Positions 1 to 7,230 are shown, counted from the first letter of the stretch. The stretch is DNA of 28,431 bases from Acholeplasmataceae bacterium (GCA_012839485.1 DUNF01000029.1:1-28431), one strand, 5' to 3'. The notes: generated by a model from the sequence alone, not told the origin. Numbers and translations are program-made.

Positions 1-348
1 TTCTTTACAAGTAGTAGTGAATTTGATGTAACTTATAGACTAGATAGTCCAAAAGAAATTGCGAAAGCAATTGATAGTAAATGGCGCATTACTTATGGGG
101 GAATAGTTGTAGCTAATCCGATTCCAGAAGAATATAGTTTGGATCCTAAATTAATTAGCGAAACTATTGAAAAAGCAATTGATGAAGCAAAAGAACAAAA
201 TATTAAAGGTAAAGAAACTACACCATATTTACTTGCTAAGATAAAAGAATTAACAGGTAATAAAAGTTTAGAAGCAAATTTAGAATTAGTTTATAATAAT
301 GCTATTTTAGCTGCTAGAATAGCAGTTGAACTTGCCAAGATAAAATAA
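1..348 (+). CDS. psuG: Pseudouridine-5'-phosphate glycosidase, C-terminal part (5' end outside window)
   Basis: PsuG cleaves the C-glycosidic bond of pseudouridine 5'-phosphate to uracil and ribose 5-phosphate (reversibly), in pseudouridine salvage in the cytoplasm. The frame is open from base 1, so the gene continues upstream of the window; the TTG at 139 lies inside the conserved region and is not a start. The visible 115 residues contain the family's RLDSPKEIAKAI segment, then a GGIVVANPIPEEYSLD stretch (which in the family lines the active site), then a KGKETTPYLLAKIKELT stretch and the final helix ending in AARIAVELAKIK. This matches the usual PsuG C terminus without truncation. The kinase partner PsuK is expected upstream but is not visible. 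Family assignment is confident; the N terminus cannot be judged. Confidence 0.92.
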   Translation, partial: FFTSSSEFDVTYRLDSPKEIAKAIDSKWRITYGGIVVANPIPEEYSLDPKLISETIEKAIDEAKEQNIKGKETTPYLLAKIKELTGNKSLEANLELVYNNAILAARIAVELAKIK

Positions 349-414
349 AAAAGAATAGAAACTATTTTAATAATTTAGATAATTATATTCAAAGCGAATA
401 TGGTGACAATAATT

Positions 415-443
415 AAGGGATGCTTTTTAGTGTCTCTTTTTTT
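415..443 (+). terminator. Weak candidate terminator after psuG
   Basis: AAGGGA (415-420) can pair with TCTCTT (433-438) with one or two G-U pairs, followed by a T run to 443. The stem is only 6 bp with a 12-nt loop, so this is a weak call. The rest of the 197-bp gap holds the abiE promoter. Confidence 0.3.
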
Positions 444-496
444 AGCTTGTCTATTTTAATCAAACATGTTCTTTAAGCCGTTTTTTTATTTAATGC

Positions 497-525
497 TTGA
501 TTTCCTCCAGATAATGTGATATAAT
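497..525 (+). promoter_or_regulatory. abiE promoter
   Basis: A -35 box TTGATT (497-502) and a -10 box TATAAT (520-525) are separated by 17 bp, with an extended TGA before the -10. Transcription would start near 532, only about 14 nt before the ATG at 546. Confidence 0.7.
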
Positions 526-540
526 ACAACTATCTGGAGG
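504..540. promoter_or_regulatory. Perfect 10-bp inverted repeat straddling the abiE -10 box (probable AbiEi operator)
   Basis: CCTCCAGATA (504-513) and TATCTGGAGG (531-540) are exact reverse complements separated by 17 bp. The left arm lies in the -35/-10 spacer and the right arm covers the start point and the ribosome binding site. AbiEi antitoxins are known to repress their own promoter by binding inverted repeats, so this is the natural operator. Because the left arm is upstream of the predicted start, the repeat should act as DNA and not as an mRNA hairpin. Confidence 0.65.
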
Positions 541-545
541 GAATT

Positions 546-1136
546 ATGATATATACTATAGAGGATTTATTAATCAAAAATAAGAATTATTCAGATGTAA
601 GAGGTAAAATTTCTAGGGATCTAAGAGATGGTAAAATAATTCAGATTAGAAGAGGGCTATATGAAACAGATAAAAATACATCTGGACATTATTTAGCAAG
701 CTATATCTATGGGCCATCATATTTATCTTTTGATTATGCTTTAGCAAAATATGGTTTAATCCCTGAAGGTGTTTTTAAAACTTATACTTCCGCAACTTTC
801 AAGAAAAATAAAAAGAAAAGATATTCTAACTATTTTGGCGATTATCTTTATCGAGATGTTCCCGAAAGTGTTTATATGTTTGGGGTTAAGGCTGTTTTAG
901 AAAATGGTTATACTTATCATATAGCAACACCTGAAAAAGCTTTGTGTGATAAATTATATACCTTAAAACCAGTCAAAAATTTAAGTGAGTTAAAAAACTT
1001 GATTTTTAATGATTTGCGAGTAGATGAAACTTTATTTAGAAAATTAGATTTAGAGTTTATCACAAAGATAAGTAGTAAATACAAATCAACCAATTTAAAA
1101 TTATTAGAGAAGTTAATAAAAGGTGGTGATTTTTAA
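546..1136 (+). CDS. abiEi: AbiEi-family antitoxin (type IV toxin-antitoxin)
   Basis: This is the antitoxin and transcriptional repressor of an AbiE system. The 196-residue protein begins with a winged-helix region (about residues 1-40, IEDLLIKNKNYSDVRGKISR then an IRRGLYE wing), typical of the AbiEi N-terminal domain. It continues with the SYLSFDYALAKYGLIPE segment and the ATPEKALCDKLY segment that mark the AbiEi C-terminal domain. ATG at 546 follows a GGAGGG site at 536-541. The stop codon shares one base with the AbiEii start (TAATG), so the two proteins are translationally coupled. In characterised AbiE systems the antitoxin does not bind the toxin directly (hence type IV) and represses its own promoter; the inverted repeat just upstream fits that. 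Confidence 0.9.
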   Translation: MIYTIEDLLIKNKNYSDVRGKISRDLRDGKIIQIRRGLYETDKNTSGHYLASYIYGPSYLSFDYALAKYGLIPEGVFKTYTSATFKKNKKKRYSNYFGDYLYRDVPESVYMFGVKAVLENGYTYHIATPEKALCDKLYTLKPVKNLSELKNLIFNDLRVDETLFRKLDLEFITKISSKYKSTNLKLLEKLIKGGDF

Positions 1137-2014
1137 TGACTATTATAAAGCAAATGCTTGAGAAGTATGAAATTAAAACTTCAGAAGATAAAATTAATGC
1201 GCTTAAAGAGGTAGTTCAAGAAATTACCCTATCGGGGCTTGCAAGAGCTAACTTTTTTAAAAATGTTGCTTTTTATGGTGGAACTGCTCTAAGAATTTTT
1301 TATGGATTAGATAGATTTTCAGAAGATTTAGATTTTTCACTTGTAAGTCCTAATTTAAATTTTGATATCAAACAATATTTTTCTTATATTGAAAAAGAAG
1401 CAAATTCTTTAGGACTTAATTTTCAAGTAGAAGAAAAAGTGAAAACAGTGGATTCGAATATTAAATCTGCATTCTTAAAAGGAGGGACAAAAGAACATAT
1501 TTTAATGTTTTATGAAAATGATCTTGGAATTCCAAGTATTAATCCACAAGAACTTATTAAGATAAAAATTGAAGTTGATATAAATCCGCCAGGATTTGCA
1601 AAGTTTGAAAATAAGTTTGGATTATTGCCTTACCCTTATCAAGTAAAGCTTTATGATCTTCCTTCTTTATTTGCTGGTAAAATTCATGCAATACTATGCA
1701 GGGGTTGGAAGAATAGAGTAAAGGGTAGGGACTTATATGATTATATATTTTATCTTTCTCAAAATGCGAAAGTAAACTTGAACCATTTAAAAGCTAGAAT
1801 TGTACAAACTGGTCATTTTGATGATAATGAAGAATTAACAATAGAAAAGTTAAAAGAGATGTTAATTGAAAAGTTTTCTAATATTGATTATTTAGATGCT
1901 AAAGAAGATGTATTGCCCTTTATTAAAGATAAGACAAAACTTGATATTTGGAGCAAAGAGTTTTTTATAGATGTTACGAAAGCTTTAAAGGAAGAAAATG
2001 AAGTAAATAATTGA
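1136..2014 (+). CDS. abiEii: AbiEii/AbiGii-family nucleotidyltransferase toxin
   Basis: This is the toxin of the AbiE pair, a DNA polymerase beta-fold nucleotidyltransferase. Characterised relatives (for example MenT toxins) add nucleotides to tRNA acceptor stems, and AbiE systems cause phage abortive infection. The 292-residue protein carries the family signature FYGGTALRIFYGLDRFSEDLDF at about residues 46-67 (split here: GGTALR at 48-53 and SEDLDF at 62-67), which supplies the nucleotide-binding Gly-Gly and the metal-binding Asp-Leu-Asp. The third acidic strand IKIEVDINPP, the AGKIHAIL lysine motif and the GRDLYDYIFYL motif follow in the normal order. All key residues are present, so it is probably active. 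It ends with TGA. Its RNA target cannot be told from sequence. Confidence 0.9.
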   Translation: MTIIKQMLEKYEIKTSEDKINALKEVVQEITLSGLARANFFKNVAFYGGTALRIFYGLDRFSEDLDFSLVSPNLNFDIKQYFSYIEKEANSLGLNFQVEEKVKTVDSNIKSAFLKGGTKEHILMFYENDLGIPSINPQELIKIKIEVDINPPGFAKFENKFGLLPYPYQVKLYDLPSLFAGKIHAILCRGWKNRVKGRDLYDYIFYLSQNAKVNLNHLKARIVQTGHFDDNEELTIEKLKEMLIEKFSNIDYLDAKEDVLPFIKDKTKLDIWSKEFFIDVTKALKEENEVNN

Positions 2015-2116
2015 TAAAATGGTTGATGAACATGCTTTATTATATTAATAAGCTAAAGTCAAAAAAAAGAAGTTTAATTTTTCTTGATATTTTTTTTGAA
2101 AGTAACTAACTAATTT

Positions 2117-2161
2117 AAAAAAACTGTTAGAAGTTAAAATTATAACTTTTTACAGTTTTTT
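2117..2161 (+). terminator. Rho-independent terminator after abiE
   Basis: A stem formed by A2123-A2136 with T2143-T2156 (ACTGT pairs with ACAGT, one internal mismatch, then AGAAGTT with AACTTTT) is flanked by an A run and followed by six T. The A and T runs also extend the stem. Confidence 0.7.
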
Positions 2162-2228
2162 AATGAATACTTAAGATAAAAATACTATAATAACTCATAA
2201 TATAATTAAAGTATTAGGGGGTATTAAA

Positions 2229-2996
2229 ATGAAACAAGTAACTTCTCTATATAGAATTAGTTTCTTTAAAAGGATATTATTGCTATGTATTATAGCTGCT
2301 ATTACATTAGTATCTATGGCAGCTTCTATTAGAAGTTTTATAGAAAACAACCCACCTAAAAATAGAGATTATTCAATTTATTTGTATGGTGAAACACATG
2401 GTGATAAAAAGATTATTAATCGAGAATTAGAACTTTGGTATGATTTTTACCATAATCATGGTATGAGACATTTGTTTATTGAAAGTTCTTATTTTGATAG
2501 TGGGATTTTAAATTTATGGATGCAAGCAGAAGATGATTATTATTTAGATTATTTATACGAAGGATGGGAAGGATCTTTTTCTTATGATCCAGCAGTTAGA
2601 AATTTCTATGTTCAGATTAAAATAAATTGTCCGGAAACTATTTTTCATGGAATTGATGTTGGGCATCAACACGATCGAGCTGGAGAGTTTTATCTAAATT
2701 ATTTACAAGAAAATGGTTTAAAGGATAGTGAAGAATATAGGTTAACTTTAGAATCTATAAATCAAGGTATTAGATTTTATAATGATTTTGATATGGAATA
2801 TCGTGAAGAAATGATGACGCAAAATTTTATTAGAGAATTTGATAGCTTAAATAATGAAAAAGTAATGGGAATATTTGGCGGTGCTCATATTAAAAAAGAT
2901 ATTTTTGGGTATATTTTTAGAATTGATCCTATGGCATATCGATTAAAAGAATATTATGGAAATATTATTTACGCTAAACAGTTAGATAGGTTATAA
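2229..2996 (+). CDS. Membrane-anchored GETHG-motif protein, Tiki/TraB/EreA-like
   Basis: I do not recognise a named gene. The 255-residue protein has a basic N terminus and one hydrophobic segment (about residues 14-34), which should act as an uncleaved signal anchor or signal peptide, so the rest lies outside the cytoplasmic membrane. The outer part has a GETHG motif (54-58), a conserved-looking IESSYF patch (84-89), a HGIDVGHQ patch (about 139-146) and a C-terminal GGAH motif (217-220). Paired Gly-x-x-His motifs of this kind are typical of the superfamily that includes ChaN haem-binding proteins, TraB/PrgY/GumN, the Tiki metalloproteases and erythromycin esterase. The activity (metal- or haem-dependent hydrolysis, or signal-peptide blocking as in PrgY) is inference. 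It is monocistronic between two terminators; ATG follows an AGGGGG site with suitable spacing. Confidence 0.6.
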   Translation: MKQVTSLYRISFFKRILLLCIIAAITLVSMAASIRSFIENNPPKNRDYSIYLYGETHGDKKIINRELELWYDFYHNHGMRHLFIESSYFDSGILNLWMQAEDDYYLDYLYEGWEGSFSYDPAVRNFYVQIKINCPETIFHGIDVGHQHDRAGEFYLNYLQENGLKDSEEYRLTLESINQGIRFYNDFDMEYREEMMTQNFIREFDSLNNEKVMGIFGGAHIKKDIFGYIFRIDPMAYRLKEYYGNIIYAKQLDRL

Positions 2997-3080
2997 TAAC
3001 TTTAATTTTATTTATATTATATCTATTGATAAAGTTTCTCTTAAACTTAGTGATAATTTTTAGTTAAATGATACAAATAT

Positions 3081-3107
3081 AAAAAAAGCTTTTATTAAGC
3101 TTTTTTT
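3081..3107. terminator. Bidirectional terminator
   Basis: Perfect 11-bp stem AAAAAAAGCTT (3081-3091) / AAGCTTTTTTT (3097-3107) with a 5-nt loop, giving a U run on either strand. Confidence 0.75.
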
Positions 3108-3109
3108 GT

Positions 3110-3163
3110 TATCGGCAAAATACAACTAAAAATAATATAAAAAGTATTGATATATTGCCGATA
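3110..3163. promoter_or_regulatory. Widely spaced inverted repeat at the HTH-Fic promoter (probable operator)
   Basis: TATCGGCAAAATA (3110-3122) and TATATTGCCGATA (3151-3163) match as reverse complements at 12 of 13 positions. The arms are centred about 41 bp apart, close to four helical turns, and the right arm overlaps the end of the -35 box and the spacer. The gene downstream begins with a helix-turn-helix domain, so autoregulation through these sites is likely. Confidence 0.55.
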
Positions 3164-3175
3164 GTGTGATATAAT
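3147..3175 (+). promoter_or_regulatory. Promoter of the HTH-Fic gene
   Basis: TTGATA (3147-3152), 17-bp spacer, TATAAT (3170-3175) with an extended TGA. The sequence TGTGATATAAT is identical to that at the abiE promoter. A GGAGG site precedes the ATG at 3199. Confidence 0.75.
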
Positions 3176-3198
3176 ATTTATGTATAGGAGGTCTTGAT

Positions 3199-4089
3199 AT
3201 GAAATATTTAAGCGTATCAGAAACTGCAAAAAAATGGGGATTATCTGAAAGAAGTGTGCGAAACTATTGCAAACAAGGAAGGGTTTTAGGCGCATACCTT
3301 AATGGAAAAACATGGCTGATTCCTGAAAATGCAATAAAACCTGAAAGAAAAGGAACGAGAACTATTAAGAATACGCTTCTTGAAATATTGAAAAAAGAAA
3401 AAGAAGCTAAACTTAAAGGTGGTATCTACCATAAAATCCAAATAGAATTAACATATAATTCTAACCATATTGAGGGAAGTACGTTAACGCATGATCAAAC
3501 AAGATATATTTATGAAACTAATACAATTGGATTAAAAAAAGAAGTTACTAATGTTGATGATATTGTGGAAACTGTTAATCACTTTAGATGTGTTGATTTA
3601 ATTATTGATAAAGCTAACTTTAATATAACTGAAAGTTTAATTAAAGAACTTCATTTAATTCTAAAAAGTGGAACTTCAGATAGTAGAAAAAGTTGGTTTG
3701 CAATTGGAGATTATAAAAAGGTGCCAAATGAAGTTGGCGGTTTAGAAACAACTAAGCCAGAAGATGTTTCAAAAGAAATTAAGTCTTTAATAGAATGGTA
3801 TAATTCTTTAGAAAACAAAACACTAGAAGAAATATTAGAATTTCATTATAAATTTGAAGCGATTCATCCTTTTCAAGATGGTAATGGAAGAGTTGGAAGA
3901 TTAATAATGTTTAAGGAATGTTTGAAATATAATATTGTTCCATTCATTATTGATGAAAGTTTTAAATTGTTTTATTATAGAGGATTAAAAGAATGGAAAA
4001 ATGAAAGAGGATATTTAATAGACACTTGTCTTTCGGCACAAGATAAATTTAAAAAATATTTAGATTATTTTAGAATAGATTATAATTAA
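3199..4089 (+). CDS. Fic-family AMPylator with N-terminal helix-turn-helix domain
   Basis: Fic proteins transfer AMP (or a related nucleotide part) from ATP to hydroxyl groups of target proteins. Residues 1-50 form a MerR/excisionase-like DNA-binding domain (LSVSETAKKWGLSERSVRNY, then a KTWLIPENA wing). The Fic domain follows, with the inhibitory helix motif SNHIEG (88-93, fitting S/T-x-x-x-E-G/N) ahead of the catalytic HPFQDGNGRVGR (223-234), which fits H-x-F-x-D/E-G-N-G-R-x-x-R completely. It should therefore be catalytically competent and self-inhibited from its own N-terminal side (class II arrangement). The 296-residue length is normal for this HTH-Fic family. It stands alone behind its own promoter and the inverted repeat at 3110-3163, which fits self-repression. 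Its target is unknown. Confidence 0.88.
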   Translation: MKYLSVSETAKKWGLSERSVRNYCKQGRVLGAYLNGKTWLIPENAIKPERKGTRTIKNTLLEILKKEKEAKLKGGIYHKIQIELTYNSNHIEGSTLTHDQTRYIYETNTIGLKKEVTNVDDIVETVNHFRCVDLIIDKANFNITESLIKELHLILKSGTSDSRKSWFAIGDYKKVPNEVGGLETTKPEDVSKEIKSLIEWYNSLENKTLEEILEFHYKFEAIHPFQDGNGRVGRLIMFKECLKYNIVPFIIDESFKLFYYRGLKEWKNERGYLIDTCLSAQDKFKKYLDYFRIDYN

Positions 4090-4108
4090 TGAAAATAAAA
4101 TTTTAATA

Positions 4109-4117
4109 TGATATAAT
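4109..4117 (+). promoter_or_regulatory. Extended -10 promoter of the aminopeptidase gene
   Basis: TGA followed directly by TATAAT (4112-4117), without a good -35 box 17 bp upstream. It sits 20 bp before the ATG of the aminopeptidase, after the end of the Fic gene. Confidence 0.45.
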
Positions 4118-4137
4118 ATTTAATAAGGAGGAAGAAT

Positions 4138-5547
4138 ATGATTAAAATAACATATGATAACAAATTTAATACTAAATTAGTTTTAGATTTAGAAGGCAAA
4201 GCAAAATCAAAAGAATTAGAGCTTCTTTTGGAGAAGAAATTATTTAGTGCTAAACAAGGCGAAATTTTTGTAAATGTAAACTTAGATAGAGAAGGAGTAG
4301 TGTACCTTGCTTTAGAGAAAGGCTTAGAAGGATGCCATGAAAAGGTAAGAACCGCAGGTTTTAATTTAGCAAAAAAATTAACTCAAGAAAAGGTAAGTAA
4401 AATTAATTTAGATTGTAAAGAAGAAGATCCTAAATTAGCTTTGTTTTTAGTTCAAGGTTTATTATTTAGTAATTATAACTTTGAAAAATATAAGACTAAG
4501 AAAGCTGAAGAATTTGAAGTAGAACTATCACTTTTAAATGCACCTAAAGCTTTAAAAGATAAAATAAAGGAATTTGAAGTAGTATTAAATGGAATAAATG
4601 TTACTAGAGATTTTGTCAATACAAGGGCTATTGATTTATATCCTGAAAGTTATGCAAATGAAATTGTAAAGCTATTTAAAGGTAGTAAAGTTGAAGTAGA
4701 AGTATACGATAAAAAACAAATTGAAGAACTTGGAATGCATGCACTACTTGCAGTTGGTTCAGGAAGTGATAGGGATCCGAGATTTGTTGTTATGAAATAC
4801 TTTGGTAATAATGAAACAAATAAACATATTACTTTTGTAGGGAAAGGATTAACTTATGATTCAGGTGGATATGATATTAAACCTGGAAGAAGTATGTTTG
4901 ATATGTTTAGTGATATGGCAGGTTCAGCTGCAGTAGTAGGTGCAATTAAAGCTATTTCTGATATGAAATTAAAGGCTAATGTTGTTGCTGTTACGGGGTT
5001 AGTTGAGAACTTAGTTAGTGGTCATGCTTATAAAAATGGAGATATTATCTCATCAATGAAAGGTTCTACAATCGAAATTGGTAGTACTGATGCAGAAGGA
5101 AGACTTACTTTAGCTGATACAATTTACTATGCAGCAACTAAATTAAACTCTACACACATTATTGAACTTTCTACATTAACTGGATCAGTCGGTGTTGCTT
5201 TAGGTTCAGATATTACTGGTGCTATTTCAAATAATGATGATTTTTATAGTAAGGTATTTGAAGCAGGTGAACATGTAGGTGAGCCAAGCTGGAGATTACC
5301 AATAACTGATACACTAAAAGAAGCTATTAAGGGTGAGTTTGCAGATTTAAGAAACTCAATTCCTGGAGGAGCTGGTACAATTACAGCTGGTATTTTTCTA
5401 GAACATTTTTCTGAAGGACTTCCTTTTGTACACTTAGATATAGCTAGTACATCTTATGGCAATGCTAAGAGATATTATGCAGCTGGATCTACTGGAGTAG
5501 GAGTTAGGACTTTATATAAGTTAGTTGCTTCTAACTTTTGTAAGTAA
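4138..5547 (+). CDS. pepA: Leucyl aminopeptidase, M17 family
   Basis: This cytoplasmic, two-metal aminopeptidase releases N-terminal amino acids from peptides. The 469-residue protein has the usual two-domain layout: a variable N-terminal domain (about 1-150) and the M17 catalytic domain. The catalytic set is complete and correctly spaced against E. coli PepA: K236, D241, K248, D259, D318, E320 and R322, in VGKGLTYDSGG, FSDMAGSA and STDAEGRL. The motif normally written NTDAEGRL has Ser in place of Asn here. ATG at 4138 follows an AAGGAGG site. It has its own promoter and a terminator behind it, so it forms a single-gene unit between two Fic genes. In some bacteria PepA also binds DNA; nothing here shows that. 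Confidence 0.92.
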   Translation: MIKITYDNKFNTKLVLDLEGKAKSKELELLLEKKLFSAKQGEIFVNVNLDREGVVYLALEKGLEGCHEKVRTAGFNLAKKLTQEKVSKINLDCKEEDPKLALFLVQGLLFSNYNFEKYKTKKAEEFEVELSLLNAPKALKDKIKEFEVVLNGINVTRDFVNTRAIDLYPESYANEIVKLFKGSKVEVEVYDKKQIEELGMHALLAVGSGSDRDPRFVVMKYFGNNETNKHITFVGKGLTYDSGGYDIKPGRSMFDMFSDMAGSAAVVGAIKAISDMKLKANVVAVTGLVENLVSGHAYKNGDIISSMKGSTIEIGSTDAEGRLTLADTIYYAATKLNSTHIIELSTLTGSVGVALGSDITGAISNNDDFYSKVFEAGEHVGEPSWRLPITDTLKEAIKGEFADLRNSIPGGAGTITAGIFLEHFSEGLPFVHLDIASTSYGNAKRYYAAGSTGVGVRTLYKLVASNFCK

Positions 5548-5553
5548 TAAATA

Positions 5554-5589
5554 AAGCAGTTTAAGGCATTATAGTCTTAAACTGTTTTT
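5554..5589 (+). terminator. Terminator after pepA
   Basis: CAGTTTAAG (5557-5565) pairs perfectly with CTTAAACTG (5576-5584), flanked by A and followed by five T. Confidence 0.8.
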
Positions 5590-5622
5590 AATTTATATCT
5601 TGCAAATTAAATTGGGCATATA

Positions 5623-5651
5623 TTGACAACGTGCACAAAAAATGCTATAAT
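5623..5651 (+). promoter_or_regulatory. Consensus promoter of the second Fic gene
   Basis: TTGACA (5623-5628), exactly 17 bp, TATAAT (5646-5651): a full consensus. It overlaps an apparent upstream TTG start at 5623, which shows that the true start is the ATG at 5671. The 7-mer TTGGGCA occurs at 5612-5618 and 5652-5658, flanking the promoter 40 bp apart. Confidence 0.85.
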
Positions 5652-5670
5652 TTGGGCAGGAGGTAAAAAC

Positions 5671-6726
5671 ATGCACAAATTACCAATAAAATTTAACTAC
5701 GAAGATCCAGAAATTTTAAAAGCGTTAGTTAATGCTAAGTATGAACTTGGGAATTTAAATGGCTTAATTAATTTATTGCCTAATCCTAAGATTATTTTGA
5801 ATGCAATTATATTAGGTGAAGCAAAAGAGTCAAGCTCTATTGAAAATATTGTAACTACTTTTGATGAGATCTTTAGAGAAATTACATTAAAAAATCAAGA
5901 TGCAAATACAAAAGAAGTAGTAAACTATCGCCAGGCTATTTTAAAAGGTTATTCAGATCTTAAAGAAAAAGGATTTATTTCTACAAACATGATTGTAAAT
6001 ATACATTCAATAATAGAACCTAACGTTGGTGGGATTAGAAAAATACCAGGGACTGTTATTATGAACACAAAAACAAAAGAAATTCTTCATACCCCGCCTC
6101 AATCAGAAAAAGAAATATTGGAGTATATGAATAATTTGGAAAAATATATTAACTATCCAGAAATGCATGAAATAGATCCAATTTTAAAAATGGCAATGAT
6201 TCACTATCAATTTGAGTCAATTCATCCATTTCATGATGGCAATGGAAGAACTGGCCGTGTTTTGAATATTTTGTATTTAATACTAAAAAAACAAATTGAT
6301 CTTCCAATATTGTATTTATCTAAATACATAAACAAAACTAAAAGTGAATACTACAAGCATTTAAGTGGTATAAGAAAAGATGATAAGAATATTAAAGATT
6401 GTTTACTTTATATGATTAAAGGAGTTGAAGAAACTTCTAACTTTACTATTAGTTTCATTAATAACTTTTTAACTTTAATGAAAGAAGCAACAGAGAAGAT
6501 AAAAGAAAAGTGTCCTAGTATTTATTCGGAAAAGCTTATGAATTATCTATTTTATGATTTTTATACTAAAAATGAGTATTTTAGAGATGCTTTAGGTATC
6601 TCTAGAAATACAGCTTCTAAATATTTGAATTTGTTAGTTGATAAAGGATTTTTGATTGAAGAAAAAGTTGGAAAAGAGAAGCTATATAAAAATGTTTATT
6701 TATATAGTTTGATTGATAAGTGGTAG
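5671..6726 (+). CDS. Fic-family protein with Fic_N domain and C-terminal winged helix
   Basis: This is a second, unrelated-subtype Fic nucleotidyltransferase. I chose ATG 5671 because it follows CAGGAGG with good spacing and because a longer reading from 5623 would begin inside the -35 box. The 351-residue protein has the Fic_N region with the inhibitory motif SSSIEN (54-59; S-x-x-x-E-N), the catalytic HPFHDGNGRTGR (185-196, complete), and a C-terminal winged-helix segment (about 290-345, FRDALGISRNTASKYLNLL then a DKGFLIEEK wing). The Fic_N-Fic-HTH layout is common in chromosomal Fic proteins. All catalytic and inhibitory residues are present. The HTH suggests it may regulate its own consensus promoter. 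The target protein is unknown. Confidence 0.88.
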   Translation: MHKLPIKFNYEDPEILKALVNAKYELGNLNGLINLLPNPKIILNAIILGEAKESSSIENIVTTFDEIFREITLKNQDANTKEVVNYRQAILKGYSDLKEKGFISTNMIVNIHSIIEPNVGGIRKIPGTVIMNTKTKEILHTPPQSEKEILEYMNNLEKYINYPEMHEIDPILKMAMIHYQFESIHPFHDGNGRTGRVLNILYLILKKQIDLPILYLSKYINKTKSEYYKHLSGIRKDDKNIKDCLLYMIKGVEETSNFTISFINNFLTLMKEATEKIKEKCPSIYSEKLMNYLFYDFYTKNEYFRDALGISRNTASKYLNLLVDKGFLIEEKVGKEKLYKNVYLYSLIDKW

Positions 6727-6743
6727 GATATAAAGATCACAAT

Positions 6744-6774
6744 AAAAAATGGCTTAATAAATAAGCCATTTTTT
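6744..6774. terminator. Bidirectional terminator between the Fic gene and ridA
   Basis: Perfect 13-bp stem AAAAAATGGCTTA (6744-6756) / TAAGCCATTTTTT (6762-6774), 5-nt loop, between convergent genes. Confidence 0.85.
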
Positions 6775-6790
6775 GTTATAAAATATATTT

Positions 6791-7162
6791 TTATTTTACT
6801 GCAATACAATCAATTTCTACAACTACATCTTTAGGTAATTTTGAAACTTTTAAGGCAACTCTTGCAGGTTTATGCTCTTTGAAGAAATCAGCATATGCTT
6901 TATTCATAACTTCAAAGTCATTTAAATCTTTTAAGAATACACAACATTTAACAATATTTTCTTTTTCTAATCCTGCTTCATTAACTATTGCTAGTATGTA
7001 TTCTAAAGCTTTTGTAGTTGCTTTGTAGATGTCATCAATATTCTTTCCTGTTTCTAAATCTACTGGGATTTGACCTGAAACATATAGTGTGTTACCAGCT
7101 AGAATTCCTTGACTATAAGGGCCTATTGCTTTGGGTGCATTGTTTGTGTTAATTATTTTCAT
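6791..7162 (-). CDS. ridA: RidA-family reactive enamine/imine deaminase
   Basis: RidA hydrolyses reactive 2-aminoacrylate and related enamines formed by PLP enzymes, protecting the cell from them. It works as a cytoplasmic trimer. The 123-residue protein has the normal family length and signatures: APKAIGPYSQG near the N terminus, LYVSGQIPVD, and PARVALKVSKLPKDVVVEID at the C terminus, with the catalytic Arg that corresponds to Arg105 of the E. coli enzyme. The start is set at the ATG 7162-7160 because AAAGGAG lies just ahead of it. An upstream in-frame ATG at 7195 would place 11 foreign residues, including the ribosome binding site, in front. It is a single gene, convergent with the Fic gene. 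Confidence 0.9.
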   Translation of the reverse strand: MKIINTNNAPKAIGPYSQGILAGNTLYVSGQIPVDLETGKNIDDIYKATTKALEYILAIVNEAGLEKENIVKCCVFLKDLNDFEVMNKAYADFFKEHKPARVALKVSKLPKDVVVEIDCIAVK

Positions 7163-7185
7163 ATTTATTTCTCCTTTATAAAAAT

Positions 7186-7194
7186 ATTGTATCA
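7186..7194 (-). promoter_or_regulatory. Extended -10 element for ridA
   Basis: On the minus strand, TGA directly precedes TACAAT (7191-7186). No convincing -35 box is seen. It is about 25 bp from the ridA ATG. Confidence 0.4.
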
Positions 7195-7230
7195 TAAAAA
7201 TATAGATTTAGAACAAAAACTGAAATTTTG

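Noticed and set aside
504..540. abiE inverted repeat as an RNA thermometer or mRNA hairpin hiding the ribosome binding site
   Set aside because: The predicted transcription start (about 532) lies after the left arm, so the mRNA would contain only the right arm.
3095..3295. Minus-strand open frame
   Set aside because: It crosses a terminator, a promoter and the HTH-Fic start on the other strand; no family features.
5623..5670. Longer N terminus of the second Fic protein from TTG 5623
   Set aside because: The TTG is the -35 box of a full-consensus promoter, there is no ribosome binding site before it, and ATG 5671 has AGGAGG and starts the Fic_N domain properly.
7163..7195. Longer RidA from the ATG at 7195 (minus strand)
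   Set aside because: It would translate through the ribosome binding site of the downstream ATG, and RidA proteins normally begin just before the APKAIGPYSQG motif.
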